This document shows, one piece after another, positions 43,232 through 51,814 of a DNA stretch of 64,000 nucleotides. The number at the start of each line of letters is the position of its first letter. Positions within the stretch are counted from its first letter, which is position 1. Position numbers and translations under genes: made by a program. This DNA comes from LMUY01 sp965199165. Its GTDB lineage: Bacteria; Pseudomonadota; Alphaproteobacteria; Acetobacterales; Acetobacteraceae. The notes under the pieces were generated by a model that was given only the letters and a program-made list of their open reading frames with translations, was not told the origin of the DNA and did not search any database. The DNA lies in assembly GCA_965199165.1 (NCBI GenBank), contig OZ240681.1, positions 1,116,001 through 1,180,000 of the forward strand, given 5' to 3'.

Positions 43232-43690
43232 ATGTCCAACGAGATCATCGCCATCCTGCCCGGCGCCGACCTGCCCGACAAAGGACGCTGGCAGGAGGCG
43301 CTCGCCACGCTCGGCCTGCCTTGGCGGTTCGCGGTTGCCGAGCACCCGGCCGCCGTCAACGGCTTCTACCCGATGCAGGCCGGAGAGGAGGACAGCGGTG
43401 TCGAGATCCTGCACGACACGCTCGAAGCCCTGCCCGGCCACCTGCCGGTCGAGACGCCGCACCGGGTCATCGTGTTCCGGTGGGGCGGGGACCTGCTCCA
43501 ATGCGCCTGCGCGCTCAGCGCCGCCGCCGGCTTGGCCGAAGCGTTCGGCGCAGCCATCCATGACCCAGCACAAAGCCCGACCCTGATGGACGTGCCGCGC
43601 TTGCAGGCATGGGCTGCGGATGTCACCGCAGAGCGCTGGCGGAACAGCCAACCACCCAAGCCCTATGGTCCTGTGGAATCACACGGCTAA
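43232..43690 (+). CDS. Protein of unknown function in the accessory island
   Basis: A 152-residue acidic cytoplasmic protein beginning MSNEIIAILPGADLPDKGRW. A compact alpha/beta core is suggested by LETPHRVIVFRWGG-like residues (VETPHRVIVFRWGGDLLQCA) and LSAAAGLAEAFGAAIHDPAQ. It lies 40 bases after the preceding unknown gene in the same direction and converges with ftsK. A second immunity-type or orphan island gene is possible; no family is recognised. Confidence 0.6.
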   Translation: MSNEIIAILPGADLPDKGRWQEALATLGLPWRFAVAEHPAAVNGFYPMQAGEEDSGVEILHDTLEALPGHLPVETPHRVIVFRWGGDLLQCACALSAAAGLAEAFGAAIHDPAQSPTLMDVPRLQAWAADVTAERWRNSQPPKPYGPVESHG

Positions 43691-43734
43691 TCATTCGCCA
43701 CAAGGAATAAGCCTGCCGCCAGCCTAACGCGGTC

Positions 43735-46122
43735 TTAATCCTCGTCGTCGTTCGTGCGCCGCACCAGGATCTCCCGCTTGCCCACATGGTTCGCCGCAGT
43801 GATGATCCCTTCCTTCTCCATCTGCTCGATCAGCTTGGCGGCACGGTTGTAGCCGATGCCCAGGTGGCGCTGGATGAAGGACGTGCTGGCCTTGCCCTCG
43901 CGCGCCACCACGTCCACCGCCTGGTCGAACAGGCTCTTCTCGCCGTCGCTTGCCCCGGCGATCCCGCTCATCGCCGACGCCGTGGCCTCGTCATCGTCCG
44001 GCGGCTCCGTCACCTCGTCCAAATAGGCGGGCTCGCCCTGTTCGCGCAGGAAGGCGACGACGTCCTCCACCTCGCGGTCGGTCACGAACGGGCCGTGCAC
44101 CCGGCCGATCCGCCCGCCGCCCTGCATGTACAGCATGTCGCCCTGGCCCAGCAGCTGCTCCGCCCCCTGCTCGCCCAGGATGGTGCGGCTGTCGAACTTG
44201 CTGATCACGGTGAAGGAGATGCGGGTCGGGAAGTTGGCCTTGATGGTGCCGGTGATCACGTCCACCGAAGGCCGCTGCGTCGCCATCACCACGTGGATGC
44301 CGGCCGCGCGCGCCATCTGCGCCAGGCGCTGCACCGCGGCCTCGATCTCCTTGCCGGCGACCATCATCAGGTCCGCCATCTCGTCGATCACCACCACCAG
44401 GAACGGCAGCTTCTCCAAGGCGAGCGGATGCTCCTCGAACACCGGCTTGCCCGTCTCCGCGTCGAACCCGGTCTGCACCCGGCGGGTGACGACCTCGCCG
44501 CGGGCGCTCGCCTCCTCCACCCGCTCGTTGTAGCCGCCGACGTTGCGCACGCCGAGCTGGCTCATCGCCCGGTAGCGCCGCTCCATCTCCCGCACCGTCC
44601 ACTTCAGCGCCGTCACCGCCTTGGCCGGCTCCGTCACCACGGGCGCCATCAGATGCGGGATGCCGTCATAGACCGACAGCTCCAGCATCTTCGGGTCGAT
44701 CAGGATCAGGCGGCACTGGTCCGGGCTGAGCCGGTACAGCAGGCTCAGGATCATCGCGTTGATGCCGACCGACTTGCCGGAGCCGGTGGTGCCCGCCACC
44801 AGCAAGTGCGGCATGCGCGCCAGGTCGGCCAGGATCGGCTCGCCGCCGATATCCTTGCCCAGCGCCAGCGCCAGGCGGCCCGGGTGCTTGTCCCACGCGT
44901 CCGAGCCGATCAGCTCGGACAGGAACACCGTCTCCCGCTTGGCGTTCGGCACCTCGATGCCGATGACGTTGCGGCCGGGCACGGTGGCGATGCGCACGGC
45001 GGTGACGGACATGGAGCGCGCCACGTCGTCCGCCAGCCCGATCACCCGGGCGGAGCGGATGCCGGGCGCCGGTTCCAGCTCGTAGAGGGTGACGACCGGG
45101 CCGGGCCGGATTTCACGGATGGTGCCCTGCACGCCGTATTCGTCGAGCACGGATTCCAGCAGCCGGGCGTTGTTCTGCAGCGACTCCTCGCTCGGGCCGG
45201 TGTTGGCCCGGGGCGGTGCCGCCTTCAGCAATGCCAGCGGCGGCATGCGCCACTGGCCCGCCATCGCATCCGGCAGCGGCAGGCTCGGCTGGTGCGCCGG
45301 GGCGGCCTTGCGCAGCGGCAGGCTGATGCGCGGGCGCGGCGCCGGTTCGGCCTCGGGCGGCTTCGCGGCCTCCGGCGTGGGGAGCGGCGGGGTGGGGCGC
45401 GGGCGCAGGGCGGGCTCGCCGCGCGGCACGATGGCGGGTGTGGCAGGCGGGGCGCGTCGCAGCAGGCGTAACGGCGCCATCAGCCTCGGCAGCCACCCGA
45501 CGGCGCGCCGCCCCTGCGCGATGGAACCGCCGGCGACGCGCCCCGCCGCCCGCCATTCCCCGGCGGACAGGCCGAGCGCGGCCCAGAACAGGAGCAGCCC
45601 GAGCGCGGTGCCCAGCAGCAGCGCGATGGCGGCCCCCAGCGGGCCGAGCACACCCTGCGCGTAGCCCGCCACCGACTCCGCCAGCACGCGGCCGATGGCG
45701 CCGCCGGGCCCAGCCTCCGCCGGCCAGGGCGCCGTGCCGGGATAGGCCGCTGCCAACGCCGCCAACACCGGCAGGGCGCCGAGCGTGCTGGCCAGCCGGG
45801 TGGCGAAGCTGCCGAGCCCGCGGTGCGAGGCGATGCGCCAGGCCCAGGCCAGCGCCGCCATGCCTGGCAGCACGGCCGCCACGCCGAAGCTCTGCAGCAG
45901 CAAGTCCGCCGCCATGGCGCCTGCTGGCCCGGCCAGGTTGGTCGGTGGGCGGGACGTCGCCGTGTTCAGCGAAGGGTCGAGCGGGTTGTAGCAGGCCAGC
46001 GCCACCAGCAGCGCCACGCCCCCCAGCCCAAGCGCCAGCCCGCCAAGCTCCGCCAGGCGGCGGCTGACCAGCGTGCGGATCGCGGGGGAGGCCAGCAGGC
46101 GAGCCGGTGCAGCGGCGGACAT
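43735..46122 (-). CDS. ftsK: DNA translocase FtsK
   Basis: Couples chromosome dimer resolution and segregation to cell division. The 795-residue protein has four N-terminal membrane helices (ALGLGGVALLVALACYNPLD onward), a Pro-rich linker of moderate length, the motor domain with Walker A GTTGSGKS (Lys450) and Walker B VVVIDEMADLMM, and a C-terminal gamma winged helix (IQRHLGIGYNRAAKLIEQME) that reads KOPS DNA. The translated motor includes PHLMAPVVTEPAKAVTALKW. It converges with the accessory island and is followed upstream by a palindrome-rich spacer. Confidence 0.96.
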   Translation of the reverse strand: MSAAAPARLLASPAIRTLVSRRLAELGGLALGLGGVALLVALACYNPLDPSLNTATSRPPTNLAGPAGAMAADLLLQSFGVAAVLPGMAALAWAWRIASHRGLGSFATRLASTLGALPVLAALAAAYPGTAPWPAEAGPGGAIGRVLAESVAGYAQGVLGPLGAAIALLLGTALGLLLFWAALGLSAGEWRAAGRVAGGSIAQGRRAVGWLPRLMAPLRLLRRAPPATPAIVPRGEPALRPRPTPPLPTPEAAKPPEAEPAPRPRISLPLRKAAPAHQPSLPLPDAMAGQWRMPPLALLKAAPPRANTGPSEESLQNNARLLESVLDEYGVQGTIREIRPGPVVTLYELEPAPGIRSARVIGLADDVARSMSVTAVRIATVPGRNVIGIEVPNAKRETVFLSELIGSDAWDKHPGRLALALGKDIGGEPILADLARMPHLLVAGTTGSGKSVGINAMILSLLYRLSPDQCRLILIDPKMLELSVYDGIPHLMAPVVTEPAKAVTALKWTVREMERRYRAMSQLGVRNVGGYNERVEEASARGEVVTRRVQTGFDAETGKPVFEEHPLALEKLPFLVVVIDEMADLMMVAGKEIEAAVQRLAQMARAAGIHVVMATQRPSVDVITGTIKANFPTRISFTVISKFDSRTILGEQGAEQLLGQGDMLYMQGGGRIGRVHGPFVTDREVEDVVAFLREQGEPAYLDEVTEPPDDDEATASAMSGIAGASDGEKSLFDQAVDVVAREGKASTSFIQRHLGIGYNRAAKLIEQMEKEGIITAANHVGKREILVRRTNDDED

Positions 46123-46215
46123 GCGTCAGGGGCTTCCAGGCTGGTTCATGCGAGGTGCGAGCTATAGCCGGGAACCGTCGCATCCAGAATGGAAAAAGCC
46201 ACCGCTCGCAAAAAA

Positions 46216-46236
46216 CCCTCTCCTTGTGGGAGAGGG
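46216..46236. repeat. Dispersed palindrome CCCTCTCC/GGAGAGGG, copy 3
   Basis: Perfect 8-base arms around TTGTG in the spacer between ftsK and amtB, followed by GGTGAGGGTGG. With copy 4 it forms a head-to-head pair, the CCATCCACC before copy 4 being near-complementary to GGTGAGGGTGG. Confidence 0.85.
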
Positions 46237-46288
46237 CAGGGTGAGGGTGGCCCGAGCCGGGAGTGTCCGCAGTGTCGGGCCCCATCCA

Positions 46289-46309
46289 CCCTCTCCCAGA
46301 GGGAGAGGG
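46289..46309. repeat. Dispersed palindrome CCCTCTCCC/GGGAGAGGG, copy 4
   Basis: The longest copy, with 9-base arms around AGA, 27 bases from the amtB stop. Its place between two genes reading in the same direction, just past amtB, would also suit transcription termination. Confidence 0.85.
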
Positions 46310-46335
46310 CTTCTGGACGGGTGGAAGGGCCGGCG

Positions 46336-47742
46336 CTAGCTGATCGACTCGCCGTGCAGGACGATATCCAGGCCCTCCATCTCCTGGTCGCGGGTCACCC
46401 GCAGGCCGATCACGGCGTCGATGATCTTCAGCAGGATGAACGAGACCACGCCGCTCCAGACCAGGGTGACGACCACCGCCTCCGCCTGCTTGATCAGCTG
46501 CTCCGTCCCGCCGACCACGCCGGCCGGGCTCGCGTCGGTGGCGGAGAGCGGGCCGTAGGCGAACACACCCGTCAGCAGCGCGCCGACAATGCCGCCGATG
46601 CCGTGCACGCCCCAGGTGTCCAGGCTGTCGTCGTAGCCCAGCATGTGCTTCAGCGCCGTCGCGGACCAGAAGCATACCACGCCGGCCACCACGCCGATGA
46701 TCAGCGCCGGCCCCGGCAACACGAAGCCGCTGGCCGGGGTGATCGCGACCAGCCCGGCCACCGCGCCGGAGATGATGCCCAGCACGGACGGCTTGCCCTT
46801 GGTCACCCACTCCGCGAACATCCACCCGAGCGCCGCCGCCGCCGTGGCGATCTGCGTCGCCGTCATCGCCATGCCGGCGCGCCCGTTGGCGCCCACCGCC
46901 GACCCGGCGTTGAAGCCGAACCAGCCGACCCACAGCAGGGAGGCGCCGATCATCGCGTACGTCAGGTTGAACGGGGCCATGTTGTCGTGCCCGTAGCCCA
47001 CCCGCTTGCCCAGGACGAGCGCGCACACCAGCCCGGCCACCCCGGCGTTGATGTGCACCACCGTGCCGCCGGCGAAGTCGATCGCCCCGATCGTGGTGCC
47101 GACGATGCCCGTGGCGCTCCACACCACGTGGGCGATCGGGCAGTAGACCACGATCGACCACAGGACCATGAACACGCACATCGCGCTGAACTTCATGCGG
47201 TCGGCGAACGCCCCGGCGATCAGCGCCGGGGTGATGATCGCGAAGGTCATCTGGTACATCATGTAGACCGTCTCGGGGATCGTCAGCACGGTGGCGTTGT
47301 CGGACCCGGCGCCCAGGGTGAACGGCGTGTCCACGCCCTTGCTGATGTGGCTGGCGATGCCGTTGAGGAACACGCGGGAGAAGTCGCCGATATACGGGGC
47401 GGTGGCGCCCGTCCCGTTGGTGAAGGCGAGGCTGTAGCCCACGACCATCCACACGATGGTGACCAGGCAGCACACGGCGAAGGACTGCATCAGCGTGGCC
47501 AGCACGTTCTTCTTGCGCACCATGCCGGCATAGAACAGGGCCAGCCCGGGGATCGTCATCATCAGCACCAGCGCGGTGCTGGCCAGCATCCAGGCGGTGT
47601 CGCCGGTGTCGATGCCCGGGGCGGGGGTGGCGGGGGCTGCCGTCGTGCCCGGCGCCGCCGCCGGGGCGGCGGCCTGGGCCCACGCGGCCCCGGCCAGGAG
47701 GAGGGTGGACAACCCGGCAGCCGGGGCAAGCAGACGCTTCAT
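46336..47742 (-). CDS. amtB: Ammonium transporter
   Basis: A trimeric inner-membrane ammonium channel. Signal-like N-terminus MKRLLAPAAGLSTLLLAGAA, an Ala/Pro-rich spacer, then eleven helices with family motifs DTAWMLASTALVLMMTIPGL, MAPFNLTYAMIGASLLWVGW and DDSLDTWGVHGIGGIVGALL (the pore His). Mature size is normal. I chose the ATG at 47742 (AAGGA 9 bases upstream); the ATG at 47760 overlaps the glnK stop and adds six residues. It is co-transcribed with glnK, the usual partner that blocks the pore when nitrogen is plentiful. Confidence 0.94.
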   Translation of the reverse strand: MKRLLAPAAGLSTLLLAGAAWAQAAAPAAAPGTTAAPATPAPGIDTGDTAWMLASTALVLMMTIPGLALFYAGMVRKKNVLATLMQSFAVCCLVTIVWMVVGYSLAFTNGTGATAPYIGDFSRVFLNGIASHISKGVDTPFTLGAGSDNATVLTIPETVYMMYQMTFAIITPALIAGAFADRMKFSAMCVFMVLWSIVVYCPIAHVVWSATGIVGTTIGAIDFAGGTVVHINAGVAGLVCALVLGKRVGYGHDNMAPFNLTYAMIGASLLWVGWFGFNAGSAVGANGRAGMAMTATQIATAAAALGWMFAEWVTKGKPSVLGIISGAVAGLVAITPASGFVLPGPALIIGVVAGVVCFWSATALKHMLGYDDSLDTWGVHGIGGIVGALLTGVFAYGPLSATDASPAGVVGGTEQLIKQAEAVVVTLVWSGVVSFILLKIIDAVIGLRVTRDQEMEGLDIVLHGESIS

Positions 47743-47756
47743 TCTGGTTGGATCCT

Positions 47757-48095
47757 TCATAGTGCTTCCGCGTCGACCTCGCCCGTGCGGATCCGCACGG
47801 CGCGTTCGAGGTCCAGGACGAAGATCTTGCCGTCGCCGATCTTGCCGGTCTGCCCGGCCTTCATGATGGCTTCGACCACCTGCTCGGCGAGGTCGGCGGA
47901 CACCGCCACCTCGATCTTGACCTTGGGCAGGAAATTGACGTGGTATTCCGCGCCCCGGTAGATTTCCGTTTGGCCCTTCTGGCGGCCGAACCCCTTGACC
48001 TCGGATACGGTCAAACCCTGCACCCCGAGCGGCGTGAGCGCCTCGCGCACGTCGTCCAGCTTGAAGGGTTTGATGATCGCCATGATGAGCTTCAT
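47757..48095 (-). CDS. glnK: Nitrogen regulatory protein P-II (GlnK/GlnB type)
   Basis: A 112-residue trimeric sensor of 2-oxoglutarate and ATP/ADP that binds AmtB and nitrogen regulators. The T-loop carries Tyr51 (YRGAEYHVNFLPK), the uridylylation site, and the C-terminal signature GKIGDGKIFVLDLERAVRIR is complete. The ATG at 48095 has GAGGA in front. It directly precedes amtB with overlapping codons, and a sigma54-like promoter lies about 67 bases upstream of the start, so induction under nitrogen limitation by NtrC is likely. Because it pairs with amtB I call it glnK rather than glnB. Confidence 0.93.
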   Translation of the reverse strand: MKLIMAIIKPFKLDDVREALTPLGVQGLTVSEVKGFGRQKGQTEIYRGAEYHVNFLPKVKIEVAVSADLAEQVVEAIMKAGQTGKIGDGKIFVLDLERAVRIRTGEVDAEAL

Positions 48096-48161
48096 CGCCG
48101 TCCTCGCTTGCCTGTTCGACGCCGGGCGCCTGGTGGTGACCGACGTTACCGGCATGCACTA

Positions 48162-48177
48162 AACAAGAAGCGTGCCG
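48162..48177 (-). promoter_or_regulatory. Sigma54-like promoter of glnK-amtB
   Basis: Reading the minus strand, CGGCACG (48171-48177), four bases, then TTGTT (48162-48166) matches the -24/-12 consensus TGGCACG-N4-TTGCW at all but two positions. Spacing is exact, and the glnK start is 67 bases downstream. glnK-amtB operons are classically sigma54/NtrC dependent. Confidence 0.5.
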
Positions 48178-48305
48178 GCCCTATCTGCATGGCATGGCCG
48201 GTTTTCCGCGCCGGATGGGTGTGGTTTGGGCACACGGACCGGTATGTTGCCGGCGTGGCGAGCGGATTGGCTTGCCTAAAGAACAGGCAGGTTTGGAGAG
48301 TGAGC

Positions 48306-49502
48306 GTGCTCGAAGCCGATGTCTGCGTCGTAGGGGCTGGGCCAGTGGGGGCCGCGCTGGCCTGCAGCCTGGCAGCGGGTGGCGTGCGGGTTGCGGTGGT
48401 CGACCGCACGGCGCTCCCGCCGATGGAGCACCCGGCGTTCGACGGCCGGGCCTACGCCATCGCCGCCGGGTCGCGCCAGCTGTTGGAGGAGGCTGGCGTG
48501 TGGGCTCGGCTGCCGTTCGTGCCCTGCCCCATCCAGGACATCCGAGTCTCCGACGGGCGTGTCGGCAGGCAAGCCTCGCCGCTGTTCCTGCATTTCGACC
48601 ATGCGGAGGCCGGGGCCGGCCCGTTTGGCTGGATGGTGGAGGCGCGCAGCCTGCGCGTGGCGTTGAACGCGCAATTGCACGCGCTGGGCGGCGAACTGGT
48701 TTTCGCCCCGGCCGAGGCATTGGTCGATCGCGCTGCGGAGGGCGTGGTCGTCCGTGTCACGAATGGCCCGGCGGTCCGGTGCCGCCTGGTGGTGGCGGCC
48801 GAGGGGCGGGAGTCGCCGCTGCGGGCGCAGGCCGGCATCGCCGTCTCCCGCCTGGCCTACCGGCAGCAGGGCATCGTGACGGCGGTCTCGCATGGACGCC
48901 CGCACCATGGCACGGCGCTGGAGCACTTCCTGCCCGCCGGTCCGTTCGCGCAGTTGCCGATGACGGGCACGGAGGCGTTCCCGAACCTGTCGGCCGTGGT
49001 GTGGACCGAAGGGTCGCGGCTGGCGCCCCGCATGATGGCGCTGGACGATGCGGCCTTCGGGCGGGAGGTCGCGCGCCGCCTGGGCAACCACCTCGGCGCG
49101 GTCCGCCCGGTGGGGCGGCGTTGGCTCTACAAGCTCGGCGCACTGCACGCGCACCGGTACACCGCGGAGCGGCTGGCGCTGGTGGGCGACGCGGCGCACG
49201 GCATCCACCCGATCGCCGGCCAGGGCCTCAACCTTGGGCTGCGGGACGTGATCGCCTTGGGCGGCCTGATCCGCGACGCCGTCGCCGCCGGCGGGGATCC
49301 GGGCGAGCCGGGCCTGCTCGCCCGCTACCAGGCGGCGCGCCGCCCGGCGAACCTGCTGATGCTCGGCGCAACCCATGCGCTGGACCGGCTGTTCTCTACC
49401 GACAACCCGGCGGTGCGGATCGCGCGGGATGCCGGCATCGCAGGCGTGCACCGCATGCCGTTGCTCAAACGCCTGTTCATGCGCCAGGCGATGGGGGCGT
49501 AG
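48306..49502 (+). CDS. UbiH/UbiF/VisC/COQ6 family FAD-dependent hydroxylase
   Basis: A 398-residue aromatic-ring hydroxylase of ubiquinone synthesis. FAD fold at the start (VCVVGAGPVGAALACSLAAG), the DGRAYAIAAGSRQLLEEAGV family segment, and the C-terminal GDAAHGIHPIAGQGLNLGLR motif. Which ring position (C1, C5 or C6) it hydroxylates cannot be judged from sequence alone. Several GTG/TTG starts exist; GTG at 48306 has GGAG 7 bases upstream. It diverges from glnK. Confidence 0.9.
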   Translation: MLEADVCVVGAGPVGAALACSLAAGGVRVAVVDRTALPPMEHPAFDGRAYAIAAGSRQLLEEAGVWARLPFVPCPIQDIRVSDGRVGRQASPLFLHFDHAEAGAGPFGWMVEARSLRVALNAQLHALGGELVFAPAEALVDRAAEGVVVRVTNGPAVRCRLVVAAEGRESPLRAQAGIAVSRLAYRQQGIVTAVSHGRPHHGTALEHFLPAGPFAQLPMTGTEAFPNLSAVVWTEGSRLAPRMMALDDAAFGREVARRLGNHLGAVRPVGRRWLYKLGALHAHRYTAERLALVGDAAHGIHPIAGQGLNLGLRDVIALGGLIRDAVAAGGDPGEPGLLARYQAARRPANLLMLGATHALDRLFSTDNPAVRIARDAGIAGVHRMPLLKRLFMRQAMGA

Positions 49503-49598
49503 CCCCTCGATCACCCCACCTGCCATGGGTTTGGTTCACGATGGCGGAACGGCTGCTGTCGATCCCGAACCGGACAAGCCGTGCGCCTGGCATGCCCA

Positions 49599-49910
49599 TC
49601 AACCTGACGTTCGTGGAGCGGGTATGTAGGCAAGGTCGTAGACGTAGGATTTCGGCCCCTTGCGGCTGACCCAAACGCCTTCAGGGGGAAACTCCCCCTG
49701 CATGTCGGGCATCACGTCCCAAGGGCGTCCCATGCAGCTCTGTGTGGCGTCATCCCAAGCGACCCATCCAAGACCAGGGCGGAGAGTGATCCAGTAATCT
49801 CCGTCCTGCCGTCGATAGGCAGCTTCCCCATTTGGGCCTGGACAGCGACGAAATTTGTAAACGAGATCGTCCGACTGCCTGCGAAGCTCGAACCACTGGT
49901 AATCGATCAT
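49599..49910 (-). CDS. Hypothetical protein, 103 residues
   Basis: A small Trp- and Tyr-rich protein beginning MIDYQWFELRRQSDDLVYKF with no signal peptide. Central RRQDGDYWITLRPGLGWVAW and a late EGVWVSRKGPKSYVYDLAYI suggest a beta-rich domain. It lies 57 bases downstream of the S9 peptidase gene on the same strand. No family recognised; codon use is less GC-biased at third positions than its neighbours, a hint of recent acquisition. Confidence 0.5.
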   Translation of the reverse strand: MIDYQWFELRRQSDDLVYKFRRCPGPNGEAAYRRQDGDYWITLRPGLGWVAWDDATQSCMGRPWDVMPDMQGEFPPEGVWVSRKGPKSYVYDLAYIPAPRTSG

Positions 49911-49967
49911 GGCCCATGTCGCGGCCGATAAGGATCGCTTCCCACCCGAGCTTGCCACCCGCTCCTC

Positions 49968-51716
49968 TCACAGCATCCGCTTGAGGAACGCCGCCACCAG
50001 CCCATACGCCCTGGTGCGGTCCTCTGGCCGGATGAAGCCGTGGCCGGCATAGGTGAAGGTCTCGAACTCCACCGTCCGGCCGCGATCGCGCAAGGCGGCG
50101 ACGATCTGCTCGCTTTCCCGGTACGGCACGCGCGGGTCCCGCGTGCCGTGCAGCACCAGCAGCGGCACGGTCATCGCATCGACGTGGCGGATCGGTGAGA
50201 TGCGGGCGAACAGCGCGGCGTCGCGTACAGGGTCGCCGTATTCCCGGCTGCGATGCGCACGGCGCCAGGGGCCGGTCTCCGCGAGCAACGTCGTGAAGTC
50301 GGCGATGCCGTAATAGTCGATGGCGACGCGCCACAGCGCCGGATACTCGCCGATCGCAGCCAGCACCATGTAGCCGCCATAGGACTGCCCCATGATGCCG
50401 ATCCGCGCCGGGTCGATCCCCCGCTGTGCCACCAGCCAGGCATGGGCGGCGGCAAGGTCGTGCACGGTGTCCAGCCTTGCGCCCCCATCGTCGCTGGCGG
50501 TCGACGCGCGGCCATAGCCGGTGCTGCCGCGCACGTTGGGCATCAGCACCGCATAGCCCTGCGCCAGCAGCATCTGCATGTCGGCGCGGAAGTTGGCTCT
50601 CGTCTGCCCGGCCGGGCCGCCATGCACCCACACCACCACCGGCCACCCCAACGCCGGCGCCGTCCCGGCCGGCCGGGCGAACCAGCCGGGGACCGCCCGG
50701 CCGTCGAAGCTCACCCACTCCACCAGCTCGAACCCGACCAGCCCCGCCGGTGCGTCCGGCACCCACACAAGCCGGGCTTGGCCCGTTGCGGCATCCACCA
50801 GGTAGATGCCCGGCGGCGTGGTCGGACCGCTGGCGGACAGCACCAGCCGCGCACCGTCCGGCGACCAGGCCAGCTCCCCCGCGACCCCCTGCGGCAGCCC
50901 GGTGACGACGCCGCGCTCGCCGCCGAGCGGCCCCAGCCGCACGATCGCGTAGCCGCGGTCGTTCTCCACCGTCGCCAGCAGCGCGTCACCGGGCGCGAGC
51001 GACCACGCCTCCACATCCCGCCCCTCTGCGGCGGCCACCGGGGTGACGGCGCCGCTCTGCGCGTCGATCCGGCACAGCGCCAGGAACTCGCCGCCGCCAT
51101 CCGACAGCGCCAGCAGCTCGCCCGCCTTGGTCCACCGTGCGGACTTGACCGCCATGGGCCGGGGATGCGGGACCGGCCGCACGGTGCCGTCCGCCAGGCT
51201 GAGCACCAGCAGGGCCTGGTCGCCCTCCGCCTCGTCCGCCAGCAGCAGCAGCCGGTCGCCATCCGGGTGCCAGGCTGCGACTGCGAGCTGGTGCGTGCCG
51301 CGGTACACGCGGCGCGGCGGCCCGCCAGCCTCCTGCACCAGCACGTCGAAATGCGCCGGGTCACGGTCGTTGGCGGCGTAGGCGAACTGGCTGCCGTCCT
51401 GCGACCAGGCGCCGAAATCATGGTTGGCGGCGGGCGCGCCCGTCAGCGCCACCGGGTCACCGCCATCGTACATCCACAGCTGCTGGCACTCGTCCCCGCC
51501 GGCATCGATGCCGAAGATGATCCGCTCGTCGCCCGGTGCACGGCGGAAGAAGCCGATCCGCTCGCTCACCTCCACCAGCGGCCGCGCGTTGCCACCGTCC
51601 GGCGCCATGGCCCAGAGCTGCGGCATGCCGGCGCCGCGCAGGTGATAGAGCGTCGTCCCGTCACGGGAGAAGGCAGGGGCGGCGGCGGCACCGATGGCGG
51701 CGTGTTGAGCGGTCAT
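49968..51716 (-). CDS. S9 family peptidase (acylaminoacyl/prolyl oligopeptidase type)
   Basis: A 582-residue cytoplasmic serine peptidase. The first two-thirds form a WD40/TolB-like beta-propeller (repeated units such as WSPDGARLVLSASGP and WHPDGDRLLLLAD). The catalytic domain has the oxyanion region VWVHGGPAGQTRANFR, nucleophile Ser445 in GQSYGGYMVL, Asp in LHGTRDPRVPY and His in TYAGHGFIRPED. The propeller gate limits substrates to short peptides. There is no signal peptide. It diverges from the DNA-repair module at 51815. Confidence 0.9.
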   Translation of the reverse strand: MTAQHAAIGAAAAPAFSRDGTTLYHLRGAGMPQLWAMAPDGGNARPLVEVSERIGFFRRAPGDERIIFGIDAGGDECQQLWMYDGGDPVALTGAPAANHDFGAWSQDGSQFAYAANDRDPAHFDVLVQEAGGPPRRVYRGTHQLAVAAWHPDGDRLLLLADEAEGDQALLVLSLADGTVRPVPHPRPMAVKSARWTKAGELLALSDGGGEFLALCRIDAQSGAVTPVAAAEGRDVEAWSLAPGDALLATVENDRGYAIVRLGPLGGERGVVTGLPQGVAGELAWSPDGARLVLSASGPTTPPGIYLVDAATGQARLVWVPDAPAGLVGFELVEWVSFDGRAVPGWFARPAGTAPALGWPVVVWVHGGPAGQTRANFRADMQMLLAQGYAVLMPNVRGSTGYGRASTASDDGGARLDTVHDLAAAHAWLVAQRGIDPARIGIMGQSYGGYMVLAAIGEYPALWRVAIDYYGIADFTTLLAETGPWRRAHRSREYGDPVRDAALFARISPIRHVDAMTVPLLVLHGTRDPRVPYRESEQIVAALRDRGRTVEFETFTYAGHGFIRPEDRTRAYGLVAAFLKRML

Positions 51717-51787
51717 GGACCTATCCTCGCCGCCTGGCGTTGGAGCGCAAGGGCTGCCGCAGGTTGAACGCCGCCCGAAAGTGATTA

Positions 51788-51802
51788 GAACAAAACTGCA
51801 AC
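51788..51802 (+). promoter_or_regulatory. Possible LexA (SOS) box upstream of the radical SAM gene
   Basis: GAAC (51788-51791), seven bases, CAAC (51799-51802) differs by one base from the alphaproteobacterial direct-repeat LexA site GAAC-N7-GAAC, and ends 12 bases before the start codon. The repair content of the operon makes SOS control plausible; one mismatch in eight positions is weak support. Confidence 0.3.
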
Positions 51803-51814
51803 CATGGGTGCCCG

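Noticed and set aside
19637..46309. Palindromes considered as CRISPR repeats
   Set aside because: Copies are single, kilobases apart, with no equal spacers and no cas genes.
46189..46330. Peptide-coding sequence through the ftsK-amtB spacer
   Set aside because: The PSPCGRGQGEGGPSRE-like translation comes only from the palindromes and has no ribosome-binding site.
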